Positions 45,290-56,310 of a DNA stretch of 64,000 nucleotides are shown here, piece by piece. Below the pieces are notes generated by a model. That model did no database searches and was not told where the DNA came from. It saw nothing but the letters and a program-made list of their open reading frames with translations. Each line of letters starts with the position of its first letter. Position 1 is the first letter of the stretch. The position numbers and the translations under genes were made by a program. The DNA lies in NCBI GenBank assembly GCA_963920525.1, contig OY986437.1:57112830-57176829 (forward strand), given 5' to 3'. The stretch is from Dichetophora obliterata (Eukaryota; Arthropoda; Insecta; Diptera; Sciomyzidae).

Positions 45290-46227
45290 GAGTAACTTCG
45301 GGTAATGTGATACAGGTATTTTTGTTTTTAAACTTACTCGTAATTTTTTTACGTAAGCTTATACCGCATTACACAGGATAGTTTTTTGATGCATTGTGCA
45401 GTGTATTACGGCTTCAGAGCTCTATAGCGTTACCCAATTTGGAAATTTTTGAACACAATGTAAAAAAGCCATATAACGCCCCTTAATGAATTTGGTGGGT
45501 AAAGTGATATACCATGTTCGGATAATGTGATATACCATATCACACGTGAAAAATATAAACAAAAGCAACTGAATACGAATACGCAAGTAAGAACTTGACA
45601 AAAAATAGTTTAAATAGCTGATAGGCTTATCAGTGCTAGCTGCTCTTTATAGCGTTGCAAATGGAACTCCGAATTTCTTTGACGCCAACAGTACGATCAT
45701 TTCTGACTGCAAAATAGTCTTTCTTCTTCTTTCTAAATTCCTCGTACGTATCTGTCCTTTGTTTGGCAATATCTGCAATTTATTATAATAATAATTTAGA
45801 ATTGATTTCTCAGAGGGGTATATCACATTACCCAACTTTGAATATATCACAATAGCTGAATTTGGTTTTCAAAACAATCAGATTATTTTAATAAAAATAC
45901 AATTCATTAAATAAAGAACTCAATTCATTTATGGATAACTGTATTCAAACACTAACAAATTGACATATTCAAGCTTTCAATTCTGCTTCAGTTTTCTCGT
46001 ATCTCACTCACAAAGCGCACTCAAAAAAAAATATTGACTACACCAACGAAACACTTTTTTAGCATTAAGAACACACACAACTAATTAGAGCGCGCATAAG
46101 ACTTCAGCATGTGTCTTTTTCCGTTACCGTTACGTTTACATGCATATTCCAGTCAAAATTTGTGTATTTACCAATATATGCAGGTATATCAAATTACCCG
46201 ACCATATCACAATACCCGAAGTTACTC
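45290..46227. mobile_element. Pogo-like MITE, 938 bp, with TA duplication
   Basis: TA at 45288-45289 and 46228-46229 flank inverted ends GAGTAACTTCGGGTA. The phrase GGGTAATGTGATATACC and its complement recur at 45301, 45498, 45515, 45820, 46183 and 46205. A decayed N-terminal transposase piece (45647-45850, minus) is the only coding trace. Confidence 0.85.
45647..45850 (-). pseudogene. Pogo-type transposase N-terminus (Pipsqueak-like HTH) relic
   Basis: The 67-codon minus frame ends with RKTILQSEMIVLLASKKFGV followed by PFATL and a stop. AAKKFGVPxxTL is the recognition-helix end of the Pipsqueak-type HTH that starts pogo-like transposases and binds the element ends. Everything after the HTH is missing. 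Confidence 0.6.
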
Positions 46228-46229
46228 TA

Positions 46230-46267
46230 GTTCCGAACCTCCTTACTTAAAGAAAGTAAGGAGGATG
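46230..46267. other. Short perfect hairpin
   Basis: CCTCCTTACTT at 46238-46248 pairs with AAGTAAGGAGG at 46254-46264 across a small loop, between two transposon ends. Confidence 0.6.
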
Positions 46268-47422
46268 TAGGAACTGGCGAATCCCGGGATTTCGGGATTT
46301 GAAATTCGTGGTTCCGGGATCTCGGGATTTTTTGGGATCCCAAAATGCCAAAATTTTAAAAAAATGGCATTAAGCTGTATTAAAAGAGGGACAGTCAATT
46401 AATCTTTCTATTAGTTTTTGTGTTTTGGCAAAAAGAATTCCATATTTTCCTTATTTTTTTTCCATAATTTTCTTTTACATGCATACTTAAAATATTCAAA
46501 AACACTCAAAAATTTATAAGACGTTTAAAAGACACTAAGATGAAATCATAATTTCTAATGCAGACAAGGGTTAAAAGACAGTTGTAATGTTAAAAATAAG
46601 AAAAACAATTCAACTATAATTGAAAGATAAAGGGCTTATTCTGAAATCGCATTTTGTATTTTAAGGGGAAACTTTTGATTGAAAAAATATCTGATTAAAC
46701 CAAGTCGAGAAAAAATTAAATTAGAAAATAACGATTATGATATGATGATTTTTTTTTAATAAAAATCATAACCTCTACGGTGCTTACTTAACCTATTTGC
46801 AACATTTTTATATTTCAATTATAATTATAATTAGTTTATTTAATAAAAATTGTTCTGATTTCTTATATTTTAGAAAAGTTCAACATTTATTTCAGAATGA
46901 AACCAAAAATATTTAAAAATATCAAATACAATTTCACTTAATTATAAACATAAAAATATAAACGTAAATAAGTTAAACAAAACAACCAACATAAAATTAT
47001 CTTATAAAAAATATAAAAAGAAAATAAAACTTCTTATTCAAATAAATTAGCTAGCTGTTAGTAAAAAGTATGATGTTAATAAAATATTCCTTTTGTAGTA
47101 AAAAACTATAGTTTTGTAATAAAAGTATTGCTACTTTTAAAATTGCATGAAAAATGAACTGTCTAGTAAACAGAGCCTTTTAAGATCACATTCAAAATAA
47201 ATTAAAAAATAGACATTCAAAACAGAGAGATAAAAAGAACAGGGTGATTTCGATTATGAAAAAAGCCTTTATTTACATTGCAGTTGCATTTATAGATGCT
47301 GAAAATTTTTATATTTTCTTGTGAATCAAATTGCGGGATTTAGAGTTTTTAATCCCGGGATTCTGGGACTAAAAATTGGTTCAGGGTCCCGGGATTTCGG
47401 GATCCCGAGCTTGAAAGCCCTA
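46268..47422. mobile_element. Possible hAT-type MITE with CCCGGGATTTCGGGAT ends
   Basis: Left end TAGGAACTGGCGAATCCCGG then GATTTCGGGATTTG; right end, inverted, TAGGGCTTTCAAGCTCGGGA and CCCGGGACCC. The palindromic phrase TCCCGGGATTTCGGGAT is present at both ends. The middle is AT-rich with no coding sequence. No target duplication: the right flank is a microsatellite that may have overwritten it. Confidence 0.5.
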
Positions 47423-47810
47423 ATAGATATAAATGTAGATAAAGATAAAGATATAGATACAGATATAGATATAGATATAGATATAGATATAGATATAGAT
47501 ATAGATATAGATATAGATATAGATATAGATATAGATATAGATATAGATATAGATGTAGATTTAGATATAGATATAGATATAGATATAGATATAGATATAG
47601 ATAAAGATATAGATATAGATATAGATATAGATATAGATATAGATATAGATATAGATATAGATATAGATATAGATATAGATATAGATATAGATATAGATAT
47701 AGATAAAGATAAAGATATAGATATAGACATAGATATAGATGTAGATATAGATATAGATATAGATATAGATATAGATATAGATATAGATATAGATACAGAT
47801 ACAGATATAA
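47423..47810. repeat. (GATATA)n hexanucleotide array, about 64 units
   Basis: Near-perfect ATAGAT units with occasional ATAAAG, GTAGAT and ACAGAT variants. Because 6 is a multiple of 3 and no unit contains a stop in most frames, four overlapping frames (91-183 codons; Ile-Asp, Ser-Ile, Tyr-Leu and Tyr-Ile repeats) are open. None is a gene. It abuts the end of the element on its left. Confidence 0.95.
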
Positions 47811-48231
47811 TATACCAATTTTATAATGTAATACATAAAGGGTTCTCATCTAAGCATTTAACTGACCCGTAAACATTGTAAACCTTGTGAACTTACAGGC
47901 GCGTAAACTATCTGTCAATATTTGTATGGGCGTGAGTTTCATCATTTCCGAGCCTATTTTGTAGTGTAAACTAGCATGTAAATCTACGTGTGTGATTGAG
48001 GGTTGCCTTTGGCGCTAATCATTACATATTTAGAGTAGTTGAAGTGCATATGAACACGTTTTATTTATTTTTCTAGGTTAATGAAGGTTTTTAAAAGGTT
48101 TAAAATTTAAAAAAGTCATAATGTTGTCGCAGCCGCAGCCGCCATTTTGTCGACATTTACGCTATTTACACTTTATCGCTCATCAAAAGTTTAAATGCTA
48201 TACATGTTTACATGCTTAGATGAGAACGCTT
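47811..48231. other. Intergenic DNA
   Basis: No gene. Contains TGTCGCAGCCGCAGCCGCCA at 48124-48143. TAAGCATTTAACTGACCC (47852) and CATGCTTAGATGAGAACGC (48210) are short mirrored phrases; CTCATCTAAGCAT (47845) and ATGCTTAGATGAGAAC (48211) form an inverted pair of 13 bp, so 47.84-48.23 kb could be a small MITE. Confidence 0.45.
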
Positions 48232-49652
48232 ATTATATATATATATTAGAGTTGTTCATAGTTCTACAAAAATTTTGAAACATATCTCCGATTTTCGCTA
48301 CCCTCAAAATATTTGAATATTTGGACTAAAAAGTAAGATAAAAGAAATGATATCATAGAAATGTTTAAAATTGTGACCTCTCTCCAAACATAGAAATTTT
48401 GTGCAAATATAAAATTGTTAAAATATCACTTTTTATAAATTGTGTGAAATTTTATTAGGTCTTAAAATTTGTTTTTTACAATAACTTATTTATGGGCTAT
48501 TAAATATGCCCAATCGATTGGTGAAATAAAAATTTTTGACTTTAAAATAAAAAAGGTGATTTTTTTAATGCTTACTATCAAAAACACAAAGAAAAAAGAT
48601 AGCAATTTTTTTAAAATTTTGACTTTGACCTAACTTTTTTAAATTTGTAGACAGTCAAAAATTAAAAATCAATAGTTTGCGCTGCAGCGAATCTTATTAG
48701 CTTAAAAAAAAGGATTCTTGGGGAATATTTTTGTTCTCAGGGAAATAAAATGTACCTCCCCCAATTTTCACTTGTTTGTCATTTTCCAACATTTTTGTAT
48801 AGGAGACCACCTAATGGTTCGGGTTTTTGAAAATATGATTTAAAAAAATTCATCGGCTTATAAAACCCTGTTTTCAAAATTTGAATGAAATCGATCGGCC
48901 TTTTCGAAGTTACAGCACTCTGAATATTAACACAGCGAAGAAGATATGTTAAGTAAATTTTTCTTCTTTCGAACTTATTCACTGTGCTAATATTCAAAGT
49001 GCGGTAACTTTGTTTTCGACCGATCGATTTCGTTAAAATTTTTTAAAATAATGTTTTATGAGCCGAGGAATTTAAAAATCTCGAATCATTAGAGAGGCTC
49101 CACTACAAAAATGTTGGAAAATGACCAAAAAGTTACGTAGGGGGGATACGTTTTATTTCACGGAGAAAAAATATACCCCAAGAATCCTTTTTTTTAAAGG
49201 CAATAAAATTCGCTATAGCCCAAGGTTTTGATTTTTAACTTTTGACTTTTCTAAAATGTAAAAAAGTTAGGTTAAAGTCAAAATTTAAGAAAAATGGTAT
49301 GTTTTCTGAGTTTTTTATAATAAACAATAAAAAAGTAAACTATGTTTAAAATCCGAAATTTTTATTTCTTCAATCGATTGGGCATACCAAAAAATCATAA
49401 ATAAGTTATTGTAAAGAACTAACTTTAAAACCAAATTAAATTTTACACAATTTAAAAAAAATGATATTTTTACAATGTTAAATTTGTCAAAAATTTCTGT
49501 TCGGAGAGAGAGGTCCCAATTTTAAACATTTAAATAATGATATTATTTTTTATTTCTTATTTTTTTAGCCCAAATATTTAGAATATTTGAAGGGAGCGAA
49601 AATCAGAGGCACATTTGCTAATATGAACAAATCTAATATATATATATATATA
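48232..49652. repeat. 1.4-kb imperfect palindrome with TA-rich ends
   Basis: The arms, about 700 bp each, match inverted along their length. Paired landmarks: ATATTAGAGTTGTTCATA (48243) with TATGAACAAATCTAATAT (49622); GATTTTCGCTACCCTC (48291) with GGGAGCGAAAATC (49592); ATTCTTGGGG (48713) with CCCCAAGAAT (49176); TCATTTTCCAACATTTTTGT (48778) with ACAAAAATGTTGGAAAATGA (49105); CTGAATATTAACACAG (48920) with CTGTGCTAATATTCA near 48980. The turn is near 48.95 kb. (TA)n at both ends suggests insertion at TA. No coding sense. Confidence 0.88.
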
Positions 49653-52209
49653 TCTATATAGAGATATAGATAAAGGTATTGGTAAATAGATTAATAATTA
49701 TATGTGCTGTGCTGTATCGAATGTGTGCTATTAGGTGCAGCTTTTTTTTCAATTCAACTTCAATTTGAATTTATTCAATTCGTTTTAAAACCTTATTTGT
49801 TTTTATTTGTTTTTATAATACATCAAAGTTGGTAATGTTACAATATAAGCGTATTTACTTAAGCCTATTTGATATTCAATATTAGTATTATAACAACATG
49901 TTCTTTTGTAATACAAAGGAAGTAGCTTAACAATTATATTATATTTAGATTTAACGATTGTGACATTACTACATTGTAAAGTATTTTATTAATGGATTTA
50001 TTATTATTTATTATTATTTTTAAAAAATTCATTAATTGTGCTGCAATCTGCTCGAATTGTGCTGCAATGTACTGTGTAAAAATTAAAAAATTTGTAAACT
50101 TGGTAATTTTTAAGATATAATTTGAATAATTTTTTTTTTTGAAAGCAAGAAATTAATATGTATTATGTTATACAAATTATCTTAACTAATTTTAGTAAAT
50201 TCTAAAAACAGCAATGAAAATATTCCGCTTAACTCTCGCAAACTTTAGTGAATCATTGAATTATTGGATCACAACAATCCAGTTTTAATTTGGAATGAAA
50301 CTTAATTGCGTCGTTTATGTTAACGTAATTTGATAACTTTTTTCCAATACACGATTAATTAACTCTAGCAAAGTCCGCGTTGCAATTACTTACTTCGCCA
50401 ACATTACAATTATTCAATTTAATATAATTTGATATTTTCTACTTCAACAGAATTGCTCGGTGTAAAAAAAACTATATGATTCACATTATTGTAATAAACA
50501 AAAAGAAATAAAAAATACCCACACCTTGTATTGATTGATTTTGATGTGTTTTTGCCACACACACACACATACATATTTCTAACAGCTACCGTTAGCCCAG
50601 AGTACAGCTCGAAATATTTCTATTAATTATTTCAAGAAAATCAAGCATTAATGATGATGGTAATGATGATGATGATGACCAAGCCATAAACGTAGGAAAT
50701 AAATTAATATCCTATTCAACTGGATAATAATTGAAAAATTGCACTATTGTTGTTGCCATATCGAGCAAATTGTTGGAAATTTTCCTGGCTCAATAACAGC
50801 TAACAATAACCGTTATACCTTTGTTGCTGCTTTAACTTTTGTAATAACATATCAATGACAAGTTTTTTTTATTCACGCTTAACGTTTTTCCATAATTATT
50901 TATAATCACACGAGCTTTAAAGATCAATTTTCCAATAAAAGCGATACATACTATATAGTATGTAGCTATGCAGCAACAGATTATCTGTTTGCTTTTTTAT
51001 TTGTACAAAGTACAATGTTGTTGTAGTTGTTGTTATAGTTTCTGTAACTTTAGTTGTCATTCGCATTTTATTGTCTTTATATGCCTTAAAATAATAAAAA
51101 ACAAAACAAAACATTAAAAATAAAATTGTTGTGAATGTTTTTGGTATGAAATAATTTATTGCTTGCCAGCTACTGTTTTTATTGGTGATAAAAACAATGA
51201 AACAAACAGAATGAGAACGTAGATGATGATGATGATGGCAAAGTTCATAATGATTATGTTGTGTCATTGATATTGCTAATGACGTTGATTCGCTTTGATG
51301 CTGACGCCTCTCATAAAACTATTGATGAAGTTCATTAACTCTGTGACCATTGTGTTAATTTTGAATATTTAGAGAAAAATCTTGTTCTGGGTTAAAACTC
51401 GTTTTTGATCTTATTACCATGAGGTCAGAAACTAATTAATTTCCTAATTTTGTTAAACGATATCAATTTGTTTTGTACAGCATTTTGTTCAATAACTTCT
51501 TCGAGACAATCACAAACTTCATTAACACCAACATTTTTGTAGTGGCATCTACTATTGTTTCTTCTTTTGTCAATTCGCCGAATCAAGTAAAAAATTAGCT
51601 TAAAGATGCGTTGATGATTTTTTGAATAGCTGTTTCTACTATGTAAAAAAAAACAACAACAACTTGCATACAAAACGTTTATATAGAAATTCATTTTTAT
51701 CATACCGTTGTATAAAAAAACACTCTGCTTTGATAATAACTATTTTTTAAAGACTGATTTTAATATAATTTTTATGACAATATTTTTTGTTAGGCAAAAT
51801 TTTGTAATCTTATAAAAGAGTTGTAACATTTAACTCATTATTATGCAGAGTAGATTATTTTACTATCAACATTTTTGGTGCAAAACATGCTCTGGCTTAT
51901 GAAATTTGCTAAAGAATTAACGTATATATAATGTTTAACTACAAAACAAAGCAATAATTAGAATAAACAAATCATTAATTTTTTCCACACATATTTCTAT
52001 CGACTGGAATAATTTTATACATATTCATCTGTTTTCTTTTTCGCTTGTCGCCTTTAAAAAACAAAAAGTATTTGGCACTCCTGAAATTTCATAAGTTCAC
52101 ATTTTCTCTTAAGCTAAATCGCATCGAAGAATACTTATTAAAAGGCGAGAAAATACCGACTAAGACAGATGCACTAAGAACGCTAATGCCAATATTTTTT
52201 TTAAAAGAT
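49653..52209. other. AT-rich DNA, no gene seen
   Basis: Short (GAT)n or (ATG)n runs at 50651-50680 and 51220-51240, and CA-rich ACACACACACAC at 50560. Frames at 50917-51267 and 51425-51703 (minus) are low complexity. Confidence 0.4.
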
Positions 52210-53335
52210 AACCCCATGTGCACAAAAACGGATGCGGATCCGTTACGAACCCGTTACGAGTCCGTCAGTACGCACTACGCTTTCTTATGTTTCGACGGAC
52301 CCGTTACGAACCCGTTACGAGTCCGCCAAAAGAGTCTGAAACGGATTCGTATATGAAGTCCGAAACGGATTCGTATCTGAAGTCCGTTACGGATTCGTTT
52401 CTGAAGTCCGTTCTGAGTTCTAGGCGGATCCGAAAAAATAAAAAGCCAGTCTTAAATTTGTTTTACAATTTCTTATTTTATTTTCAGTGGATAAAGGATA
52501 CGAAATACAATTGTGTACTTATTTTTATTTTAAACAACTTTTTTATTTCATTAGGCTCGTGCTCCTCAAGCTCTCCTTCAAATCGAAGAAAAGTACTTGT
52601 CAGGATTTTTAAATAATTATCATTAGTGATCAAGTTCAATGTGACTATAGAATAGCCGTACACAAGATATTTTTCGGAAACTTTTTTAATTGCGTGAATT
52701 TTGTACGCTCTGTCATTAATAGCAGTAAAAGTTATTGGGATGCTTCAATGAAAAATAATGTTTAGCTGTTTGAAGAAACAAGTATGAGCCATCCTGGAAC
52801 TCACCAACATTGTACTCGTTTGTTTGATATTTTGAATTATTTTTTTTTTACCATTTAAACTAGCCTCCACTACTCTCTTATAAATTTGATTACAAAATTA
52901 TATTTTTTTTTTAATTTACGTTTAATTTCCTGCAAAAAGTTTTCGAATTTGAATGCGTGAAACTTGTTTAGAGAACCTATATTGTTAACATCTGTAGCTA
53001 AATGCGTCAAACGAGTCCATTGCGAGTTTGTATTATTTAAAAAAAAAAAGAGTCTGAAACGTCTGTTTCGTATATGAAGTCCGAAACGATTCGTATCTGA
53101 AGTCCGAAACGGATTCGTATCTGAAGTCCGAAACGGATTCGTATCTGAATTCCAAAACGGATTCGTAACTGAAGTCCGAAACGGATTCGTATCTGAAGTC
53201 CGAAACGGATTCGTAACTGAAGTCCGTAACGGAGAGAGGAATTTCATACGAAAAAGGATCGCAATCCGTTTCGGACAAAATGTACGAAGAGTGAGTTCGT
53301 TACGGATTCGTAACAGATCCGTTTGGCACATTGGG
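52210..53335. mobile_element. Inverted-ended element built on 24-bp CGGATTCG repeats
   Basis: Left end CCCATGTGCACAAAAACGG with GGATCCGTTACGA; right end, inverted, CCCAATGTGCCAAACGG with GATCTGTTACGA. Just inside each end is an array of a 24-bp unit (GAAGTCCGAAACGGATTCG plus TATCT): about 3 units at 52340-52420 and about 7 at 53063-53235, in the same orientation. The centre is AT-rich. The open frames at 52045-52616 and 52870-53355 are readings of the repeats (Ser-Glu-Thr-Asp, Thr-Asn-Pro-Phe). No target duplication was identified. Confidence 0.65.
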
Positions 53336-53629
53336 AAGGCACGTGCCTTATACAAACAAGGTTTGGTCTTTGACCTGAAAGTAAAAGGATAGATTATTTA
53401 GAGTAACTGATTGGAACCATACGTGAATTATTGACTAGGCGAAACAAACGTAAAAGACAATCAGAATTGCTTCTAGCCGAGGCTTGTGTTATGCCTAAAC
53501 CTCGGTAAGAATTTCCAGCCCTTAGTCGTTCCTGCCTTTTAATTCCACATTTTCCACAATGTAGCTGTGGATTTTTAATTTTCCATAATTCTTAAATGTA
53601 GGAAAGAGCAAATAAAGTGAAAAGAACTA

Positions 53630-53705
53630 TGCTCGAACCCGGATTCGAGCCAGGGACCTCTGGGTTGATAGTCTAGCGCACTCTCCACTAGACTTCAAAG
53701 GCCGG
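53630..53705 (-). other. tRNA-like sequence, probable SINE head or tRNA relic
   Basis: On the minus strand: GGCCTTTGAAGTCTAGTGG (A-box-like TCTAGTGGAGAG), then GGTCCCTGGCTCGAATCCGG with GGCTCGAATCC as a near-consensus Pol III B box about 45 nt later. Acceptor and anticodon stems do not pair well, so it is not an intact tRNA. It lies at the left edge of the BEL/Pao relic. Confidence 0.4.
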
Positions 53706-53711
53706 CAAATA

Positions 53712-53953
53712 TATGATCTCCTTGGGTTTCTCTCACCATATATTATAGCTTTGAAGATTATTTTACAAGAAGTTTAGTTGAGCACAACTCAAGGATGGAA
53801 CGATATAGTAAAGGAGGACATCTTCAAAAAATTACTTTTATGGATTAAATTAATTAGTACCTCAGGTAGAAAACATAAGAGTTGCACGTTTTTATAATCT
53901 TGGTACAAGTGCATCAGTTCAACTACATGTTTTTGTGGATGCAAGCATATTGG
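53712..53953 (+). pseudogene. BEL/Pao RT-RNase H junction fragment
   Basis: In changing frames: LLGFLSPYIIALKIIL (the PLGLL/FLSP block after the RT core), GWNDIVKEDIFKKLLLW, and VQLHVFVDAS, whose DAS carries the first acidic residue of the RNase H active site. It ends at the 8-bp duplication of the hAT-type element on its right. Confidence 0.8.
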
Positions 53954-55269
53954 CAGCGCCGGCTTTTGGGGGGCCCACAGGGCGACCAGCCGGGGCGCCG
54001 GTGTCTACACGGCACTGTGCGCGCACTCTTAACTTAACCACATAATTTGAATAAATATATCTATAGATATAAATAAAAACTAAATTCTGCGTATTAACTT
54101 TTATGAACTTATCTTGTAGGAGTGAGAATACGTTTTTAGCGTTTATCTACCACCACTAAAATTTTGTTGCTTGTCTTGTCGTATCCCTCACTGACTTATG
54201 TAAGGCGCACTCAGCGACAGGCTAGAAATATCAACTTGTACTAGGCTCACTGTATACTTTCCTGTCTTTGCTCTATTTTATTCGTAAGTTCGTAAGCAAA
54301 AAACCTTTTTTAGAACAGTAGCCGATTTATTAGTCTAATGTAGGCCATTAACTATCACATTTATTGTACAATATGGACTCGTTGTACTGCACTCAGGAAA
54401 AAATACTCTTACCTGATCCAGGTTACGTTTACCTGAAGAATTTGGTTAGGAGAGTCAACCACATCGTATTAATCTTATTCACGTTACTTTCGCTTTTCGT
54501 TACTAGATGGATCAGTTTTACAAAAATACATGTAGAAAATAGAGGAAAAACATGGTGGCTTAGAGCTGAAAAAAACCACTCGCCAGCTGTCAAATTCTGC
54601 TCTAGTGATGCAAATTTTGTAAAAGGGTACCTCTGGATATGATAGGTGAATTAAACCTGTCTGTAAGATTTAAATTTTATCTAATTCTGTGGTCATTTAG
54701 GCTAAATTATATAAAATGATCATAACTCATTTGCTCTAGCTCTCTCTCCGAGGGCAAAAAGAGGGTTTTTAGTCTTAATTTTGTTTATCGTGATGTGATT
54801 GTTGAAAAAAAAAAATTCCAAAATTTGTATATAGGTGATTGAACTAAAACATTTAAACCTAGCATTTGGTTAAATAAACCAGATTTGATACAATTCAATT
54901 GTTAAAATTTAGTTAAGGTAACTACATTTGTCAGTTTCATTAAACCACAACAACAAATTAAACTGACCTGAATGGCAAGTGGTAATCTTAACCTGACGAT
55001 TCATGTTGGCAAATTTTAACCTGAAATTTAGTTAAAATTTGGTTAAATTAACCAGATTTTTTTCTGGGTGTGTAGATCGTGCAGTCAGTGGGCTTGTCGT
55101 AAAAGTATGAAATTGTTTGACAAACGTTTTGACGAAGATTAATACTATTTAATCTTTCGTCTTATCGTACGGTAAATTTGATAGTTATTTATCATTGTTA
55201 TTTGTTCGTCAAAGTGATTACATTGCTCGCAAGAAAAATGACTTTGAATGGAAAATCTATAAATTGTTG

Positions 55270-55445
55270 ATTTTCTGTGATTTAAATACAAACTTTAAAG
55301 GTTTGATAGTTTAAATCATTCTTGATTTTAAATACAAATTATAGTTGTTTGATAGTTTAAAATCTTTTATTAAGCTTTTTAGGTCAGGTTAGAACAATTA
55401 ATTGCTCTAACGATTTTTTCCAAAGCAAACAACAACAACATTTTT
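55270..55445 (-). repeat. Dispersed repeat, copy B
   Basis: Reverse complement matches 27672-27850, with the same order of landmarks, including TTTAAACTATCAAAC twice and the CAATTAATTG palindrome. It lies in the interior of the hAT-type element. Confidence 0.65.
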
Positions 55446-55527
55446 AATATGAAAAGGAAAACATCACCAGCTGATTTTATTGCAATTTCGGCACTGCTGC
55501 AGGCTTAATCAGAAATCTTTGTGATGC

Positions 55528-55562
55528 CACCGGCGGGAATCGAACCCGAAATTTATAAATTT
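55528..55562 (-). other. Pol III B-box-like sequence
   Basis: On the minus strand ATTTCGGGTTCGATTCCCGC contains a perfect B box GGTTCGATTCC. A stem GCGGGAATCGAACCCG-like is present as in a tRNA T arm, but no credible D and anticodon arms are found at tRNA spacing. Possibly a SINE or tRNA fragment. Confidence 0.3.
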
Positions 55563-55917
55563 TGTAGAATTATTAATTAATTGCAAAAAAAATCTAGATT
55601 TTTACAATCTAATCAGGGAATTTGCTGACTAGCTAAGAAAATAATGTATTAGCTAGTTTATATTTGTTTTTCATTAAATGTTTCGTGACTAACTCACACA
55701 CAATAAATGTAGGTACCGTACATTGTTTATATAATGAATGGATAAAATATGTTATGCTTAATAATAATAAGTACATATTTGAAGCTTTCTATTAAGTTAA
55801 TAAAAAAAAGGTACACAATTGAAAATAACTTTTTTAATTACAATTAAATATAAAAAGGCGCCAAATGCATGACTCGCTCGAAGCGCCTAGGTAGGTAAGG
55901 CCGGCCCTGCGTATTGG

Positions 55918-56165
55918 CTTACGCCGCTGTAGCATATTTTCGAATCGGATGTAGTAACAACAATTTTTGCAGATTAGTTGATTCAAAACTTTAAGTTGTG
56001 CCGAAGAAACCCGTATCGATTCCACGTATGGAGTTAATGGATGCAGTATTAGGAGTTAGGTTAACTTTAATCGGGGATAAGCACTCGTTAAAGTTTGAAC
56101 AGCGCTGGTTTTGGAGTGACTCTAATACTGTGTTATTGTGGTTCAATTCTGATCCTCGAAGATTA
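55918..56165 (+). pseudogene. BEL/Pao RNase H fragment
   Basis: Continues the frame broken at 53953: AYAAVAYFRIG, then after one stop VSIPRMELMDAVLGVRL (the SIPRLEL block) and WSDSNTVLLWFNSDPRR (the WSDS.TVL.W..S.PRR block with an active-site Asp). The frame then runs into a repeat. Confidence 0.85.
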
Positions 56166-56310
56166 GGTTAGGTAAGGTTAGGTTAGTGTGGCTGTCTCAA
56201 ACGATGAGACAATGAGGCCCATTGTGATACCAAAGGGTTTATCTTTCCTATCTCTATTTAAACCAATTTGAGCTGTTTACTAAGTCTAGGATTCGGTAAG
56301 CCGAAGATTG
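56166..56310 (+). repeat. Dispersed repeat starting with GGTTAGG units
   Basis: TTAGGTTAGGTAAGGTTAGG is followed by TGTGGCTGTCTCAAACGATG and AGGCCCATTGTGATACCAAA. It interrupts the RNase H frame directly after its last recognisable block. The GTGATACCA phrase looks like a repeat common in fly genomes, but the family was not identified. It may extend to about 56.65 kb, where the 118-codon frame at 56308-56664 has no known domain. Confidence 0.35.

Larger units (their letters stand above)
53954..55909. mobile_element. hAT-type element, 1956 bp, inserted in BEL/Pao RNase H
   Basis: Left end CAGCGCCGGCTTTTGG; right end, inverted, CAGGGCCGGCCTTACC. CATATTGG (53946-53953) and CGTATTGG (55910-55917) are the 8-bp target duplication, one base diverged. 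The GC-rich termini contrast with an AT-rich middle. No transposase was recognised; the plus frame at 54364-54642 has no known domain. The middle may hold a further nested element whose ends resemble CACTCAGGAAAAAATA (54389) and, inverted, CACACCCAGAAAAAAAT (55076). Confidence 0.82.

Noticed and set aside
47321..47872. Several overlapping long frames on both strands
   Set aside because: They are translations of the (GATATA)n array and its edges, giving dipeptide repeats only.
56166..56190. Telomere-like TTAGG units
   Set aside because: Only a few imperfect units, and flies lack TTAGG telomeres; it is part of a dispersed repeat.
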